In this document: positions 45,438-55,283 of the stretch, piece by piece
How positions within the stretch are numbered: the first letter of the stretch is position 1
Layout: the number at the start of each line of letters is the position of its first letter
Source: Streptomyces sp. NBRC 110028
GTDB taxonomy: Bacteria > Actinomycetota > Actinomycetes > Streptomycetales > Streptomycetaceae
Assembly (NCBI RefSeq): GCF_001417735.1
Contig: NZ_BBUZ01000028.1
Location: forward strand, 186,001 to 250,000
DNA length: 64,000 bases
Reading direction: 5' to 3'
Notes under the pieces: generated by a model
The model's input: only the letters and a program-made list of their open reading frames with translations
Told to the model about the DNA's origin: nothing
Databases searched by the model: none
Program-made: the position numbers and the translations under genes

Positions 45438-48014
45438 TCAGCTTGCCGCCGCCGCGTCCGCCTCGCGGGCCTTGAGAGCGCGCTCGACGCCCGCCCGGGA
45501 CTCGGTCACCAGCCGCCGCAGCGCCGCACTGGGCTCGGCGGAGGCCAGCCACGCGTCCGTGGCGTCCAGCGTGGCCCGGGAGACCTGGAGCGCCGGGTAC
45601 AGCCCGACGGCGATCTGCTGCGCCATCTCATGGCTGCGGCTGTTCCAGACGTCCTTGACCGCCGCGAAGTACTTCTCGGCGTACGGCGCCAGCAGCTCCC
45701 GCTGATCGGTCTGGACGAACCCCCCGATCACGGCCGCCTGCACCGCGTTCGGGAGTTTGTCGCCCTCGACGACCGACGCCCACGCCTCGGCCTTGGCGGC
45801 CTCGGTCGGCCGGGCGGCCCGCGCCGTGGCGGCGTGCCGCTCGCCCGCCGAGGTCTTGTCGCGCTCCAGCTCGGCGGCGATCCCGTCCTCGTCGATGCGC
45901 CCGGTCGCGGCGAGCCGCTCCACCAGGGCCCAGCGCAGCTCGGTGTCGATGACCAGGCCCTCGATCGTCTCGCTGCCGTCGAGCAGGGCGGCGAGCAGGT
46001 CGAGCTGGGCGTCGGTGCGGGCCGTCGCGGCGAAGGCGCGGGCCCAGGCGAGCTGGTGGTCGCCGCCGGGGGCGGCGGCGCGCAGATGCTCCAGCGTGGC
46101 GTCGGTCCACTGGGCGAGCCCGGTCTCCCGCCACTCGGGCGCGGCGTACAGGTCGAGCGCGAGCTTCACCTGGCGGTGCAGCGACTGCACCACGCCGATG
46201 TCGGACTCCTTGGCCACCCCGGACAGCACGAGCGCCAGGTAGTCGCGGGTGGCCAGCTCGCCGTCCCGGGTCATGTCCCAGGCGGAGGCCCAGGACAGGG
46301 CGCGCGGCAGGGACGCCTCGAAGTCGCCCAGGTGGTCGGTGACGACGGCCAGGGAGTCGGCGTCGAGCCGGACCTTGGCGTACGACAGGTCGTCGTCGTT
46401 GAGCAGGATGACGGCGGACCGCTTGGTGCCGACCAGGGCGGGCACCTCGGTCAGCTCGCCGTCCACGTCCAGCTCGATCCGCTCGGAGCGGACCAGCTTG
46501 CCGGTCGCGGAGAGGTCGTACAGCCCGATCGCGATGCGGTGCGGCCGCAGGGTCGGCTCACCCTTGGCACCCGTCGGAAGCGCGGGGGCCTCCTGCCGGA
46601 TCGCGAAGGAGGTGATGGTGCCGGAGGCGTCCGTGGCGATCTCCGGGCGCAGCACATTGATGCCCGCGGTCTGCAGCCACGCCTTCGACCAGGCCGTCAG
46701 GTCCCGTCCGCTGGTCTCCTCCAGCGCGCCGAGCAGATCGGTGAGCCGGGTGTTCTTGTAGGCGTGGCGCTTGAAGTACGCCTGGACGCCGCGGAAGAAC
46801 TCGTCCATGCCGACGTACGCGACGAGCTGCTTGAGCACGCTCGCGCCCTTGGCGTACGTGATGCCGTCGAAGTTGACCAGGACATCGTCCAGGTCGTTGA
46901 TCTCGGCCATGATCGGGTGGGTGGACGGCAGCTGGTCCTGCCGGTAGGCCCAGGTCTTCATGGAGTTGGCGAAGGTGGTCCACGAGTGCGGCCACTTGCT
47001 GCCCGGCGCGTAGGCCTGGCAGGCGATGGAGGTGTACGTGGCGAACGACTCGTTCAGCCACAGGTCGTTCCACCACTCCATGGTGACCAGGTCGCCGAAC
47101 CACATGTGGGCCAGCTCGTGGAGGATGGTCTCGGCCCGCACCTCGTACGCCGCGTCCGTCACCTTGGAGCGGAAGACGTACTGGTCGCGGATGGTCACCG
47201 CGCCCGCGTTCTCCATCGCGCCCGCGTTGAACTCCGGCACGAAGAGCTGGTCGTACTTGGCGAACGGGTACGCGTAGTCGAACTTCTCCTCGAACCAGTC
47301 GAAGCCCTGCCGCGTCACCGCGAAGATGGCGTCCGAGTCGAGGAACTCGGCGAGCGAGGGACGGCAGTAGATGCCGAGCGGCACCGACCGCCCGTCGCCG
47401 CCGTCCCAGCTGCTGTGCACGCTGTGGTACGGGCCGACGATGAGCGCGGTGACGTACGTCGAGATGCGCGGCGTCGGGTCGAAGCGCCAGACGTTGTCCT
47501 TGGGCTCGGGCGTCGGCGAGTTGGAGATCACCGTCCAGCCCTCGGGCGCGGTCACGGTGAACTGGAAGGTGGCCTTCAGGTCCGGCTGCTCGAAGCTCGC
47601 GAACACCCGGCGGGCGTCCGGCACCTCGAACTGGGTGTAGAGGTATGCCTGCTGGTCGACCGGGTCGACGAAGCGGTGCAGCCCCTCACCGGTGTTGGTG
47701 TACGCGCAGTCGGCGACGACCCGCAGCTCGTTGCGCCCGGCCAGCAGCGACGGCAGCGTGATCCGCGAGTCCTGGAACACCTCGGCGGGGTCCAGGGCGT
47801 CCCCGTTGAGGACCACCTCGTGCACGGCGGGCGCCACCAGGTCGATGAACGAGGCCGCACCCGCCTCGGCGGCGTCGAAGCGCACCGAGGTCACGGATCG
47901 GTAGGTGCCGCCCTCCTGCGCGCCGCTCAGGTCCAGCTCGATGTCGTACGCGTCCACGGTCAGGAGGCGCGCTCGCTCTTGCGCTTCCTCCCGGGTGAGG
48001 TTGGTACCAGGCAC
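45438..48014 (-). CDS. pepN: Aminopeptidase N (M1 family), copy 1
   Basis: This 858-residue zinc aminopeptidase has GAMENAG and HELAH (299-303) with the third ligand Glu322, exactly 18 residues on. GTG 48014 is chosen because it begins the conserved PGTNLTREEA and follows GGGAGAGAG. A longer frame reaches 48179. It trims N-terminal residues from peptides. A second copy lies at 52474-55122. Confidence 0.92.
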   Translation of the reverse strand: MPGTNLTREEAQERARLLTVDAYDIELDLSGAQEGGTYRSVTSVRFDAAEAGAASFIDLVAPAVHEVVLNGDALDPAEVFQDSRITLPSLLAGRNELRVVADCAYTNTGEGLHRFVDPVDQQAYLYTQFEVPDARRVFASFEQPDLKATFQFTVTAPEGWTVISNSPTPEPKDNVWRFDPTPRISTYVTALIVGPYHSVHSSWDGGDGRSVPLGIYCRPSLAEFLDSDAIFAVTRQGFDWFEEKFDYAYPFAKYDQLFVPEFNAGAMENAGAVTIRDQYVFRSKVTDAAYEVRAETILHELAHMWFGDLVTMEWWNDLWLNESFATYTSIACQAYAPGSKWPHSWTTFANSMKTWAYRQDQLPSTHPIMAEINDLDDVLVNFDGITYAKGASVLKQLVAYVGMDEFFRGVQAYFKRHAYKNTRLTDLLGALEETSGRDLTAWSKAWLQTAGINVLRPEIATDASGTITSFAIRQEAPALPTGAKGEPTLRPHRIAIGLYDLSATGKLVRSERIELDVDGELTEVPALVGTKRSAVILLNDDDLSYAKVRLDADSLAVVTDHLGDFEASLPRALSWASAWDMTRDGELATRDYLALVLSGVAKESDIGVVQSLHRQVKLALDLYAAPEWRETGLAQWTDATLEHLRAAAPGGDHQLAWARAFAATARTDAQLDLLAALLDGSETIEGLVIDTELRWALVERLAATGRIDEDGIAAELERDKTSAGERHAATARAARPTEAAKAEAWASVVEGDKLPNAVQAAVIGGFVQTDQRELLAPYAEKYFAAVKDVWNSRSHEMAQQIAVGLYPALQVSRATLDATDAWLASAEPSAALRRLVTESRAGVERALKAREADAAAAS

Positions 48015-48143
48015 GTCGGCTCTCTCCCGTTCGTCATGTGCGGTATGTGCGGTACGCCATGCGTCAGGCGGATTGCCATCCTCGCACGTCGGAACCGGTT
48101 GGCGCCGGTACATGAGCCGGTACGCGGGGGCCCGGGAAACGCC

Positions 48144-48177
48144 GGAGGGGGGAGCGGCCGAAGCCGCTCCCCCCTCC
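48144..48177 (-). terminator. Terminator hairpin after asd
   Basis: GGAGGGGGGAGCGGC and GCCGCTCCCCCCTCC form a perfect 15-bp stem across CGAA, 11 bp past the asd stop codon. Confidence 0.85.
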
Positions 48178-48188
48178 ACGTGTGGGTG

Positions 48189-49214
48189 TCAGCTCAGATC
48201 GGCCGCGACCAGCTCGGCGATCTGCACCGCGTTCAGCGCCGCGCCCTTGCGCAGGTTGTCGTTGGACAGGAACAGCGCGAGACCGTTCTCGACCGTTTCG
48301 TCCACCCGGATCCGGCCCACGAAGCTCGGGTCCTGGCCCGCGGCCTGCAGCGGGGTCGGGATGTCGCTGAGGGCCACGCCGGGGGCGCCCGCCAGCAGCT
48401 CCACGGCCCGCTCGACGCTGATCGGACGCTCGAAGCGGGCGTTCACCTGGAGCGAGTGACCGGTGAAGACCGGGACCCGGACACAGGTGCCGGAGACCTT
48501 CAGGTCCGGGATCTCCAGGATCTTGCGGCTCTCGTTGCGGAGCTTCTGCTCCTCGTCGGTCTCCAGCCGGCCGTCCTCGACGATCTTCCCGGCCAGCGGG
48601 AGCACGTTGTAGGCGATCGGGCGGGCGTAGACCTCCGGCTCGGGGAAGTCGATCGCCGAGCCGTCGTGGGTCAGCTCGGCCGCGCGGTCGGCGCCCTTGC
48701 GGATCTGGTTGTCCAGCTCGGCGACGCCGGACAGCCCGGAGCCGGAGACGGCCTGGTAGGTGGTGGCCACCAGGGCGGTCAGCCCGGCCTCCTGGTGCAG
48801 CGGGCGCAGCACCGGCATGGCGGCCATGGTGGTGCAGTTCGGGTTGGCGATGATGCCCTTGGGGCGCTGCACCGCAGCGTGCGGGTTGACCTCGGAGACG
48901 ACCAGCGGAACGTCCGGGTCCATGCGCCAGGCGGAGGAGTTGTCGATCACGACCGGGCCCTGCGAGGCGACCTTCTCGGCCAGCGCGCGGGAGGTGGCGC
49001 CGCCCGCCGAGAACAGCACGATGTCCAGGCCGGAGTAGTCGGCCGTGGCCGCGTCCTCGACGGTGACCTCGGTGCCGCCCCAGGGGAGCGTGCGGCCCGC
49101 GGAACGGGCGGACGCGAACAGCCGCAGCTGGTCGGCGGGGAAGTCGCGCTCGGCGAGTATCCTCCGCATCACTCCGCCGACCTGGCCGGTCGCTCCGACG
49201 ATTCCGATCCTCAT
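48189..49214 (-). CDS. asd: Aspartate-semialdehyde dehydrogenase
   Basis: The 341-residue enzyme reduces aspartyl phosphate to the semialdehyde for lysine, threonine and methionine synthesis. GATGQVGG binds NADP, and Cys127 in NPNCTTMA is the catalytic residue. GSGLSGVAEL and VRVPVFTGHS also match. Genes around it show no pathway link. Confidence 0.93.
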   Translation of the reverse strand: MRIGIVGATGQVGGVMRRILAERDFPADQLRLFASARSAGRTLPWGGTEVTVEDAATADYSGLDIVLFSAGGATSRALAEKVASQGPVVIDNSSAWRMDPDVPLVVSEVNPHAAVQRPKGIIANPNCTTMAAMPVLRPLHQEAGLTALVATTYQAVSGSGLSGVAELDNQIRKGADRAAELTHDGSAIDFPEPEVYARPIAYNVLPLAGKIVEDGRLETDEEQKLRNESRKILEIPDLKVSGTCVRVPVFTGHSLQVNARFERPISVERAVELLAGAPGVALSDIPTPLQAAGQDPSFVGRIRVDETVENGLALFLSNDNLRKGAALNAVQIAELVAADLS

Positions 49215-49550
49215 ATGAACCCTTTTCCTTGGTCGTGTCTCGCGATGGCGCCTACCCTTCCGGCCAGTGTCTCAGGCCCCGCCGTGACCCTTCCGTGACC
49301 AACGCCACGCTGGTCCGCCGCCCCGGGGCGAGGCCCGGCGTTCCCGCGCGGGTGAACACGAAGTGAGCGGAAGAATTCCTGTTCACGAGGGTGCGATGGC
49401 CGTTTTCTTCACCAAGATCGACGTGAGCAGATCGGCGACCGACGTTGCCGCGTCGTTCACTCCCAGGCCATCCCCGATGCCAACGATCCGAAGTGAGGAC
49501 AGCCGCCGCTGTCCGCCCGCTTCGCGAATCCACTCGGGGAGAGATCGCGC
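49215..49550. other. Intergenic region before the metallophosphoesterase
   Basis: This 336-bp region contains an inverted repeat GTGAACA...TGTTCAC (about 49351-49385). No gene is convincing. It probably has the promoters of asd and of the phosphoesterase. Confidence 0.35.
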
Positions 49551-51287
49551 ATGTCCCGCATACGGTCCGCCGCCTCCGCCGTCGCCGCGCTCGACCGCCG
49601 CACCTTCCTCACCGCCGCGGCGGCCACCGGCGCCACGGCCGGCCTCGGCATCGCCTTCGGGCCCGGCAGCGGATCGGCGAAGGCCTCGCAGCCCGCCACG
49701 GCACGCACCGTGGGACGCCGGGTGGCCCAGGCGCCCGCCGCGCCCTCCAACGCGGGCACCACCCTGGAGACGTTCTCCGCGCCCCTCTCCGGCTCCGGCG
49801 GCTACCGCCGGCTCGGCGACGGCCCGGCCTGGGACCGCAGGGTACGCACCGACATCACCGGCGCCAAGGCGGGCCGGGAGGACCGGCGCACCGCGCTGGC
49901 CTCGTTCGTCCAGCTGACCGACCTGCACCTGACGGACGTCCAGCACCCGCTGCGCTACGAGTTCCTGCGCTCCGGGCGCACCGGTGCCTGGCGGCCCCAC
50001 GAGGCGCTGACCGTCGTCGGCCTCACCTCCCTCATCGAGCGGATCAACGGGCTGCGCGGCGGCCCGGCCACCGGCGCGCCGCTCTCCTTCGTGATGACCA
50101 CCGGTGACAACACCGACAACAACGCGAAGATCGAGCTGGACTGGTTCCTCACCGCCATGAACGGCGGCCGGATCACCCCCAACACCGGCGATCCGCGCCA
50201 CTACGAGGGCGTGCAGAACAGCGGGCTCAAGGAGTTCTGGCACCCGGAGCAGGCGCTGCGCGACTCCGACAAGCAGGCCGGTTTCCCGCGCATCGACGGC
50301 TTCCTCGACGCCGCCCTGCGCACCGTCAACAGCCCCGGGCTGCGGCTGCCGTGGTACTCGACCATCGGCAACCACGACGACCTGGCGGGCGGCGTCTACT
50401 CGTTCGGCGGCGACTACCTCGCCGAGCTGGCGACGGGCAAGCGGAAGCTCCAGCTCATCCCGGCCGACGAGGCCGCGAAGATCTACAAGGGCGAGCGCAA
50501 GGGCGCCGACCCCAAGGGCGCCGACATGAAGGCGGTACTGGAGGCGCACGCCAAGGACATGCGCACCGTCACCCCCGACGAGCGCCGCGCTCCCTTCACC
50601 CAGAAGGAGTACGTCGCCGCCCACCTCGACCCGCTGGCCGCCGGGGCGGGCCCGGTCGGCCACGGCTACACCAAGGCCAACCTCGAAGAGGGCACCCTCT
50701 ACTACTCGTTCCGGATCTCCGACAACGTCGTCGGCGTCAGCCTGGACACCACCGACCCGGGCGGCCACTACACCGGCTCGATCGGCACCGCCCAGCTGAA
50801 GTGGCTGGAGAAGACGCTCAAGGAGCACAAGGACGACTACGTCATCGTCTACAGCCACCACTACAGCGACAGCCTGAACAACATGAACACCGACCCGAAC
50901 CACCCGGGCGAGGCCCGGCACGGCGGCGACGAGGTGGTCTCCCTCTTCCAGCGCAACCCCCACGTGCTGGCCTGGATCAACGGCCACAGCCACCAGAACG
51001 AGATCACCCCGCACGACACCTTCTGGGAGATCACCACCGCCTCCCACGTCGACTTCCCCCAGCTGGCCCGGGTCATCGAGGTCGTGGACAACGAGGACGG
51101 CACGCTGTCCCTGTTCACCACGCTCATCGAGGCGGCCGCCCCGCGCCGCACCGACTTCGAGGACCTGTCGCAGACCGGACTCGCCGCGCTCTACCGCGAA
51201 CTGGCCTTCAATGCGCCCGGTGCCAGCCAGACCCTCGCCGGTGACCCGGACGACCGCAACACCGAGCTGCTGCTGCGCAAGCCGTGA
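49551..51287 (+). CDS. Secreted metallophosphoesterase, TIGR03767-like (Tat signal)
   Basis: The 578-residue precursor has a twin-arginine signal (DRRTFLTAAAATG). Calcineurin-type motifs follow in order: DLHLTD, GDNTDNN, GNHDD, YSHHYSD and NGHSHQN, which bind two metals. It would cleave phosphoesters outside the cell; the substrate is unknown. GGGGAGAGA lies 8 nt before ATG 49551. Confidence 0.87.
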   Translation: MSRIRSAASAVAALDRRTFLTAAAATGATAGLGIAFGPGSGSAKASQPATARTVGRRVAQAPAAPSNAGTTLETFSAPLSGSGGYRRLGDGPAWDRRVRTDITGAKAGREDRRTALASFVQLTDLHLTDVQHPLRYEFLRSGRTGAWRPHEALTVVGLTSLIERINGLRGGPATGAPLSFVMTTGDNTDNNAKIELDWFLTAMNGGRITPNTGDPRHYEGVQNSGLKEFWHPEQALRDSDKQAGFPRIDGFLDAALRTVNSPGLRLPWYSTIGNHDDLAGGVYSFGGDYLAELATGKRKLQLIPADEAAKIYKGERKGADPKGADMKAVLEAHAKDMRTVTPDERRAPFTQKEYVAAHLDPLAAGAGPVGHGYTKANLEEGTLYYSFRISDNVVGVSLDTTDPGGHYTGSIGTAQLKWLEKTLKEHKDDYVIVYSHHYSDSLNNMNTDPNHPGEARHGGDEVVSLFQRNPHVLAWINGHSHQNEITPHDTFWEITTASHVDFPQLARVIEVVDNEDGTLSLFTTLIEAAAPRRTDFEDLSQTGLAALYRELAFNAPGASQTLAGDPDDRNTELLLRKP

Positions 51288-51300
51288 GCGTTGAGCGCCC

Positions 51301-52332
51301 TCAGCGCGGCAGGAGCAGCACATAGGGGGCCGGGCCGCGGTCGGCCGCCGCGAACAGCGCCGTACGGACCACCGCGGCCTGCTCCTCCAGGCCCTCCCGG
51401 AGCCGCTTGGGCGTGACGCGCACGACCGTGATGCCCATCTCCTCCAGGCGCTCGCGCCGCCGGGCCTGGGCGGTGCCCGGGACGGGCCCGCCGTGGCGCG
51501 GCGCCCGGGCGTCGATCTCCAGCGCGACGCCCTGGTCCCGCCAGTACGCGTCCACCCCGCCGAGCGCGGGCCCGCCCGGCAGCCGCAGCTCCACGTTCCA
51601 CAGCGGTTCGGGCAGGCCGCAGCCGCGCACCAGGTCGTACAGGCGGCCCTCGGCGATGGCCCGCCCCTCGGCGAGCAGCGCGTCCACGGCGTCGACGACA
51701 TGCGGCCGGGACAGCAGCCGGGCCCCGCTCAGCTCCGTGACCACGGCCGCGGCGTCGCAGTGCCCCTGACGCACGGACTCGGTGAGCAGCGCCCGCACCG
51801 TCTCCGCGTCGGACAGCCGGGCGACCGCGTCGGCCAGCGCCCGGGCGACCGGGGCGGTGGGCATCCCGGCGCGGCCCTGCGGCGGCGGGAGGGGGTGGGC
51901 CCGGACGAAGCGCACGAAGCCGGTGGAGCGCAGCCGCCGGGCGCGCGGCACGAGGATGTCGATGCGGTCGAGGGAGACCGGCGGGGGAGCGGAGGCGAAG
52001 TGGTGCAGGGCGAGCGCGGCGAGCCCGGTGATCATCGCGTCGCCGTCATGGCCGCCGCCCGCGGCGTCGCCGTGCCCGCCGCCGCCCGCCTGGCGGCGGC
52101 TCGCGGTGTACAGCAGCGCCGCGTACAGCCGCTCCTCGCCGGTCGGGGGGCCGGGGTGCAGCAGATGCACCCCCGGCAGCATCCGCTGCCAGGGGCCACC
52201 GGCCCGGCAGCGCTCGGCGGTCTGGGCCGCCGTCACACCGTGCTCACGCAGCTGATGTGTCGTCAGGACCCGGCAGCGGGCGTCCGAGAGATGGTGGAGG
52301 GGGCGGGGCGACAGCGGTGTGTTGTGGTTCAT
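51301..52332 (-). CDS. AbiEi/DUF559-like hypothetical protein
   Basis: This 343-residue protein has an N-terminal HTH-like domain (about 18-75, TTHQLREHGVTAAQTAERCR), similar to AbiEi antitoxin-type leaders. The C-terminal part has a nuclease-like VDAYWRDQGVALEIDARAP and VVRVTPKRLRE core that resembles the very-short-patch/DUF559 fold. Its role is unknown and may be a defence remnant, but no toxin partner is visible. It converges with the phosphoesterase. Confidence 0.6.
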   Translation of the reverse strand: MNHNTPLSPRPLHHLSDARCRVLTTHQLREHGVTAAQTAERCRAGGPWQRMLPGVHLLHPGPPTGEERLYAALLYTASRRQAGGGGHGDAAGGGHDGDAMITGLAALALHHFASAPPPVSLDRIDILVPRARRLRSTGFVRFVRAHPLPPPQGRAGMPTAPVARALADAVARLSDAETVRALLTESVRQGHCDAAAVVTELSGARLLSRPHVVDAVDALLAEGRAIAEGRLYDLVRGCGLPEPLWNVELRLPGGPALGGVDAYWRDQGVALEIDARAPRHGGPVPGTAQARRRERLEEMGITVVRVTPKRLREGLEEQAAVVRTALFAAADRGPAPYVLLLPR

Positions 52333-52473
52333 GACCCCGCCATTCCCGCCCGCTCCACCCCGCTCACCGCTGTGACAGAACCGTCGACAAAACCGGACAA
52401 CACCGCACTAAAGTACGGCAGTTCGAATGCCGAAAGGGCCCCCGTCCGCCGACGGGCGTCACCACCGCGGCCG

Positions 52474-55122
52474 TCAGCCCGCCGCCCGTGCGTCGCACTC
52501 CTGTCCGCGCAGGGTCCGCGCGAGGTCGTCGCGGGCCTCCAGCACCAGGCGCCGCAGCGCGGGCGGCGCCTCCGGGTGACCGGTCAGCCAGGCGTCGGCC
52601 GCCGCCAGGGTGGTGGCGTCGCCCTGGGTGGACGGGAACAGCCCGCGCACGATCGCCATGGCGATCTCGATCGACCGCTCCTGCCAGATCCGCTCGATCA
52701 CCTCGAAGTAGCGCGGGGCGTACGGGGCCAGCAGCTCGCGCTGGTTCGCCTGGTCGAAGCCCGCGATGGTGGCCTCCACCAGCGCGTTGGACAGCCGGTC
52801 GGAGTCCACCACGGCCGCCCACGCCTCGGCCTTGACCGACGCCGAGGGCCGGGCGGTCAGGAGGCGCACCTGATGGCGCTTGCCGGACGCGGTGTCGTCG
52901 CGGGACAGCTCCGCCGCGATCGCCTTCTCATCGGCCTCGCCCAGCGCGGCGAGCGCCGCCAGGAACGTCCAGCGCAGCTCCTGGTCCACATCGAGCCCGT
53001 CAATCCGGGCCGAGCCGTCCAGCAGGCCGCGCAGCATCCGCAGCTCGGCGTCGCCGGTGGCGACCTGGGCGAAGAACCGCGCCCAGGCGAGCTGGTGCCC
53101 GCTGCCCGGTTCGGCGAGCCGCAGCTCGCGCAGCGCGCCCTCGGCGATCCGGCTCCCGGCCTCCGCACGCCGCTCCGGCGCGCTGTAGTGGTGCAGCGCG
53201 GACAGCGCCCACGCCTGGACCGTCTGGAGCACGCCGATGTCGCTCTCCGCCCCGGCGAACCTCGCCACCAGCGCGAGGTAGTCGCGGGCGGGCATCAGCC
53301 CGTCCCGGGTGAGGTTCCACAGCGCGGACCAGCACAGCGCGCGGGCCAGGGGATCGCTCAGCTCGCCCAGGTGCTCGCGCAGCGTGTCCAGCGAGCCCTC
53401 GTCGAAGCGGATCTTGCAGTAGGTGAGGTCCTCGTCGTTGACCAGGATCAGATCGGGCCGCTCGGCCCCGGTCAGCTCGGTGACGACCGTACGGGGGCCG
53501 TCGACGTCGACCTCGGCGCGGGCATACCGCACCAGCGCCCCGGCGCGCTCGCCGGCGGCCGCGTCCTTCCGGTACAGCCCGACGGCGACCCGGTGCGGGC
53601 GCAGCGTGCCACGCGGCGGAGCCGCGTCATCGGGAGCGGCGCGGGTGGACGCGGCCTCCTGGAGGACGGCCAGCTCGGTGATGTGCCCCTCGGCGTCGTA
53701 GACGGCCTGCGGGGTGAGCACATTGACGCCCGCGGTCTCCAGCCACGCCCGCGACCAGGCCACCATGTCCCGGCCGGAGGTCTCGGTGAGCACCGACAGC
53801 AGATCGGTCAGCCGGGTGTTGCCGTACGCGTGCCGCTTGAAGTAGCGGCGGGAGCCCTCCAGGAAGGCGTCCTGCCCGGCGTAGGCCACCAGCTGCTTGA
53901 GCACGGACGCGCCCTTGGCGTACGTGATCCCGTCGAAGTTGAGCTTGGCGTCCTCCAGGTCCCGGATGTCGGCCGTGATGGGATGGGTGGAGGGCAGCTG
54001 GTCGGCGCGGTACGCCCAGGACTTGCGGCGATTGGCGAAGGTGATCCAGCCGTCGGTGAAGCGGGTCGCCCCGACCAGCGCGAAGGACCCCATGAAGTCG
54101 GCGAACGACTCCTTGAGCCACAGGTCGTCCCACCACTCCATGGTGACCAGGTCGCCGAACCACATGTGCGCCATCTCGTGCAGGATGATCGTCGCCCGGT
54201 GCTCGTACGACGCCTGGGTGACCTTGCCGCGGAAGATCAGCTCCTCGCGGAAGGTCACGCACCCCGGGTTCTCCATCGCGCCGATGTTGTACTCCGGCAC
54301 GAACGCCTGGTCGTACTTCCCGAAGGGGTACGGGTAGTCGAAGTGGTCGTGGAAGAAGTCCAGGCCCTGCTTGGTGACCGTGAAGACGTCGTCCGCGTCG
54401 AAGTGCTTGGCGAGCCCCTTGCGGCACAGCGCGCCGAGCGGGATCTCCAGCACCGAGCCGTCCGGCCGGGTGCGGCGGTAGCGGTCGCTCTCGTAGTGGT
54501 ACGGGCCGGCGACGACGGCCGTGATGTACGTCGAGATGGGCAGCGTCGGGGTGAAGCGGGTGGTCGCGGCCCCGTCGCCGTCGCCGGACGGCTCGACCCC
54601 CTCGGCCGTCCCGTTGCTCAGCACCGTCCAGCCTTCGGGGGCGGTCACCGAGAAGGTGAACGGCGCCTTCAGATCGGGCTGTTCGAAGTTGGCGAAGACC
54701 CTCCGGGCGTCGGCCGGCTCGTACTGGGTGTACAGATACACCTCGCCGTCCTCGGGGTCCACGAAGCGGTGCAGCCCCTCGCCCGTGCGGCTGTAGGCGC
54801 ATCGCGCGTCCACCACCAGCTCGTTCTCCCCGGCCAGCCCTTCCAGGGCGATCCGGGTCCCGTCGAAGACGGCCGCCGGGTCCAGCTCCCGCCCGTTGAG
54901 CCGCACCGCGACGACCTCCGGCGCCACCAGGTCGGCGAAGGACGCGGCGCCCGGTTCGGCGCAGCGGAAGCGCACGGTCGTCGTCGAGCGGAAGGTGCGC
55001 GGGCCCGGGCCGGTGTCCGCCCCGACCGCCGACCGCAGATCGAGGGCCACCTCATAGGCGTCCACCGACAGCAGCCTCGCCCGCTCGCGGGCCTCGTCAC
55101 GGGTCAGGTTCTCACCGGGCAC
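52474..55122 (-). CDS. pepN: Aminopeptidase N (M1 family), copy 2
   Basis: This 882-residue M1 peptidase has GAMENPG and HEMAH (315-319) with Glu338 as the third zinc ligand. GTG 55122 begins PGENLTRDEA and follows GAGGGAG; ATG 55152 is an alternative. It is a paralogue of the copy at 45.4 kb but differs across the whole length, so the duplication is old. Its neighbours match the mycobacterial pepN locus (Rv2467). Confidence 0.92.
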   Translation of the reverse strand: MPGENLTRDEARERARLLSVDAYEVALDLRSAVGADTGPGPRTFRSTTTVRFRCAEPGAASFADLVAPEVVAVRLNGRELDPAAVFDGTRIALEGLAGENELVVDARCAYSRTGEGLHRFVDPEDGEVYLYTQYEPADARRVFANFEQPDLKAPFTFSVTAPEGWTVLSNGTAEGVEPSGDGDGAATTRFTPTLPISTYITAVVAGPYHYESDRYRRTRPDGSVLEIPLGALCRKGLAKHFDADDVFTVTKQGLDFFHDHFDYPYPFGKYDQAFVPEYNIGAMENPGCVTFREELIFRGKVTQASYEHRATIILHEMAHMWFGDLVTMEWWDDLWLKESFADFMGSFALVGATRFTDGWITFANRRKSWAYRADQLPSTHPITADIRDLEDAKLNFDGITYAKGASVLKQLVAYAGQDAFLEGSRRYFKRHAYGNTRLTDLLSVLTETSGRDMVAWSRAWLETAGVNVLTPQAVYDAEGHITELAVLQEAASTRAAPDDAAPPRGTLRPHRVAVGLYRKDAAAGERAGALVRYARAEVDVDGPRTVVTELTGAERPDLILVNDEDLTYCKIRFDEGSLDTLREHLGELSDPLARALCWSALWNLTRDGLMPARDYLALVARFAGAESDIGVLQTVQAWALSALHHYSAPERRAEAGSRIAEGALRELRLAEPGSGHQLAWARFFAQVATGDAELRMLRGLLDGSARIDGLDVDQELRWTFLAALAALGEADEKAIAAELSRDDTASGKRHQVRLLTARPSASVKAEAWAAVVDSDRLSNALVEATIAGFDQANQRELLAPYAPRYFEVIERIWQERSIEIAMAIVRGLFPSTQGDATTLAAADAWLTGHPEAPPALRRLVLEARDDLARTLRGQECDARAAG

Positions 55123-55283
55123 GTAGCGGCTCCCTCGTCTTCGGCTGGCCATCTCGGATGGCGGACAGCGGGAATCATGTCACGCGGCACTGACACTCGG
55201 TATCGGGGAATGGTCCCCGTACCCGGCCACGTTGTCGTACGAGATAACTCCGTATCCGCGCGTTTCCCGTCCGAGGAGAGACC

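Noticed and set aside
44811..49298. Long plus-strand frame (1495 codons) across pepN and asd
   Set aside because: Shadow of the Sel1, pepN and asd genes; low-complexity Gly/Arg/Val composition, no motifs.
49351..49385. GTGAACA...TGTTCAC as a PHO box
   Set aside because: PhoP sites are direct repeats of 11 bp; here the units are inverted and unaccompanied by a second direct unit.
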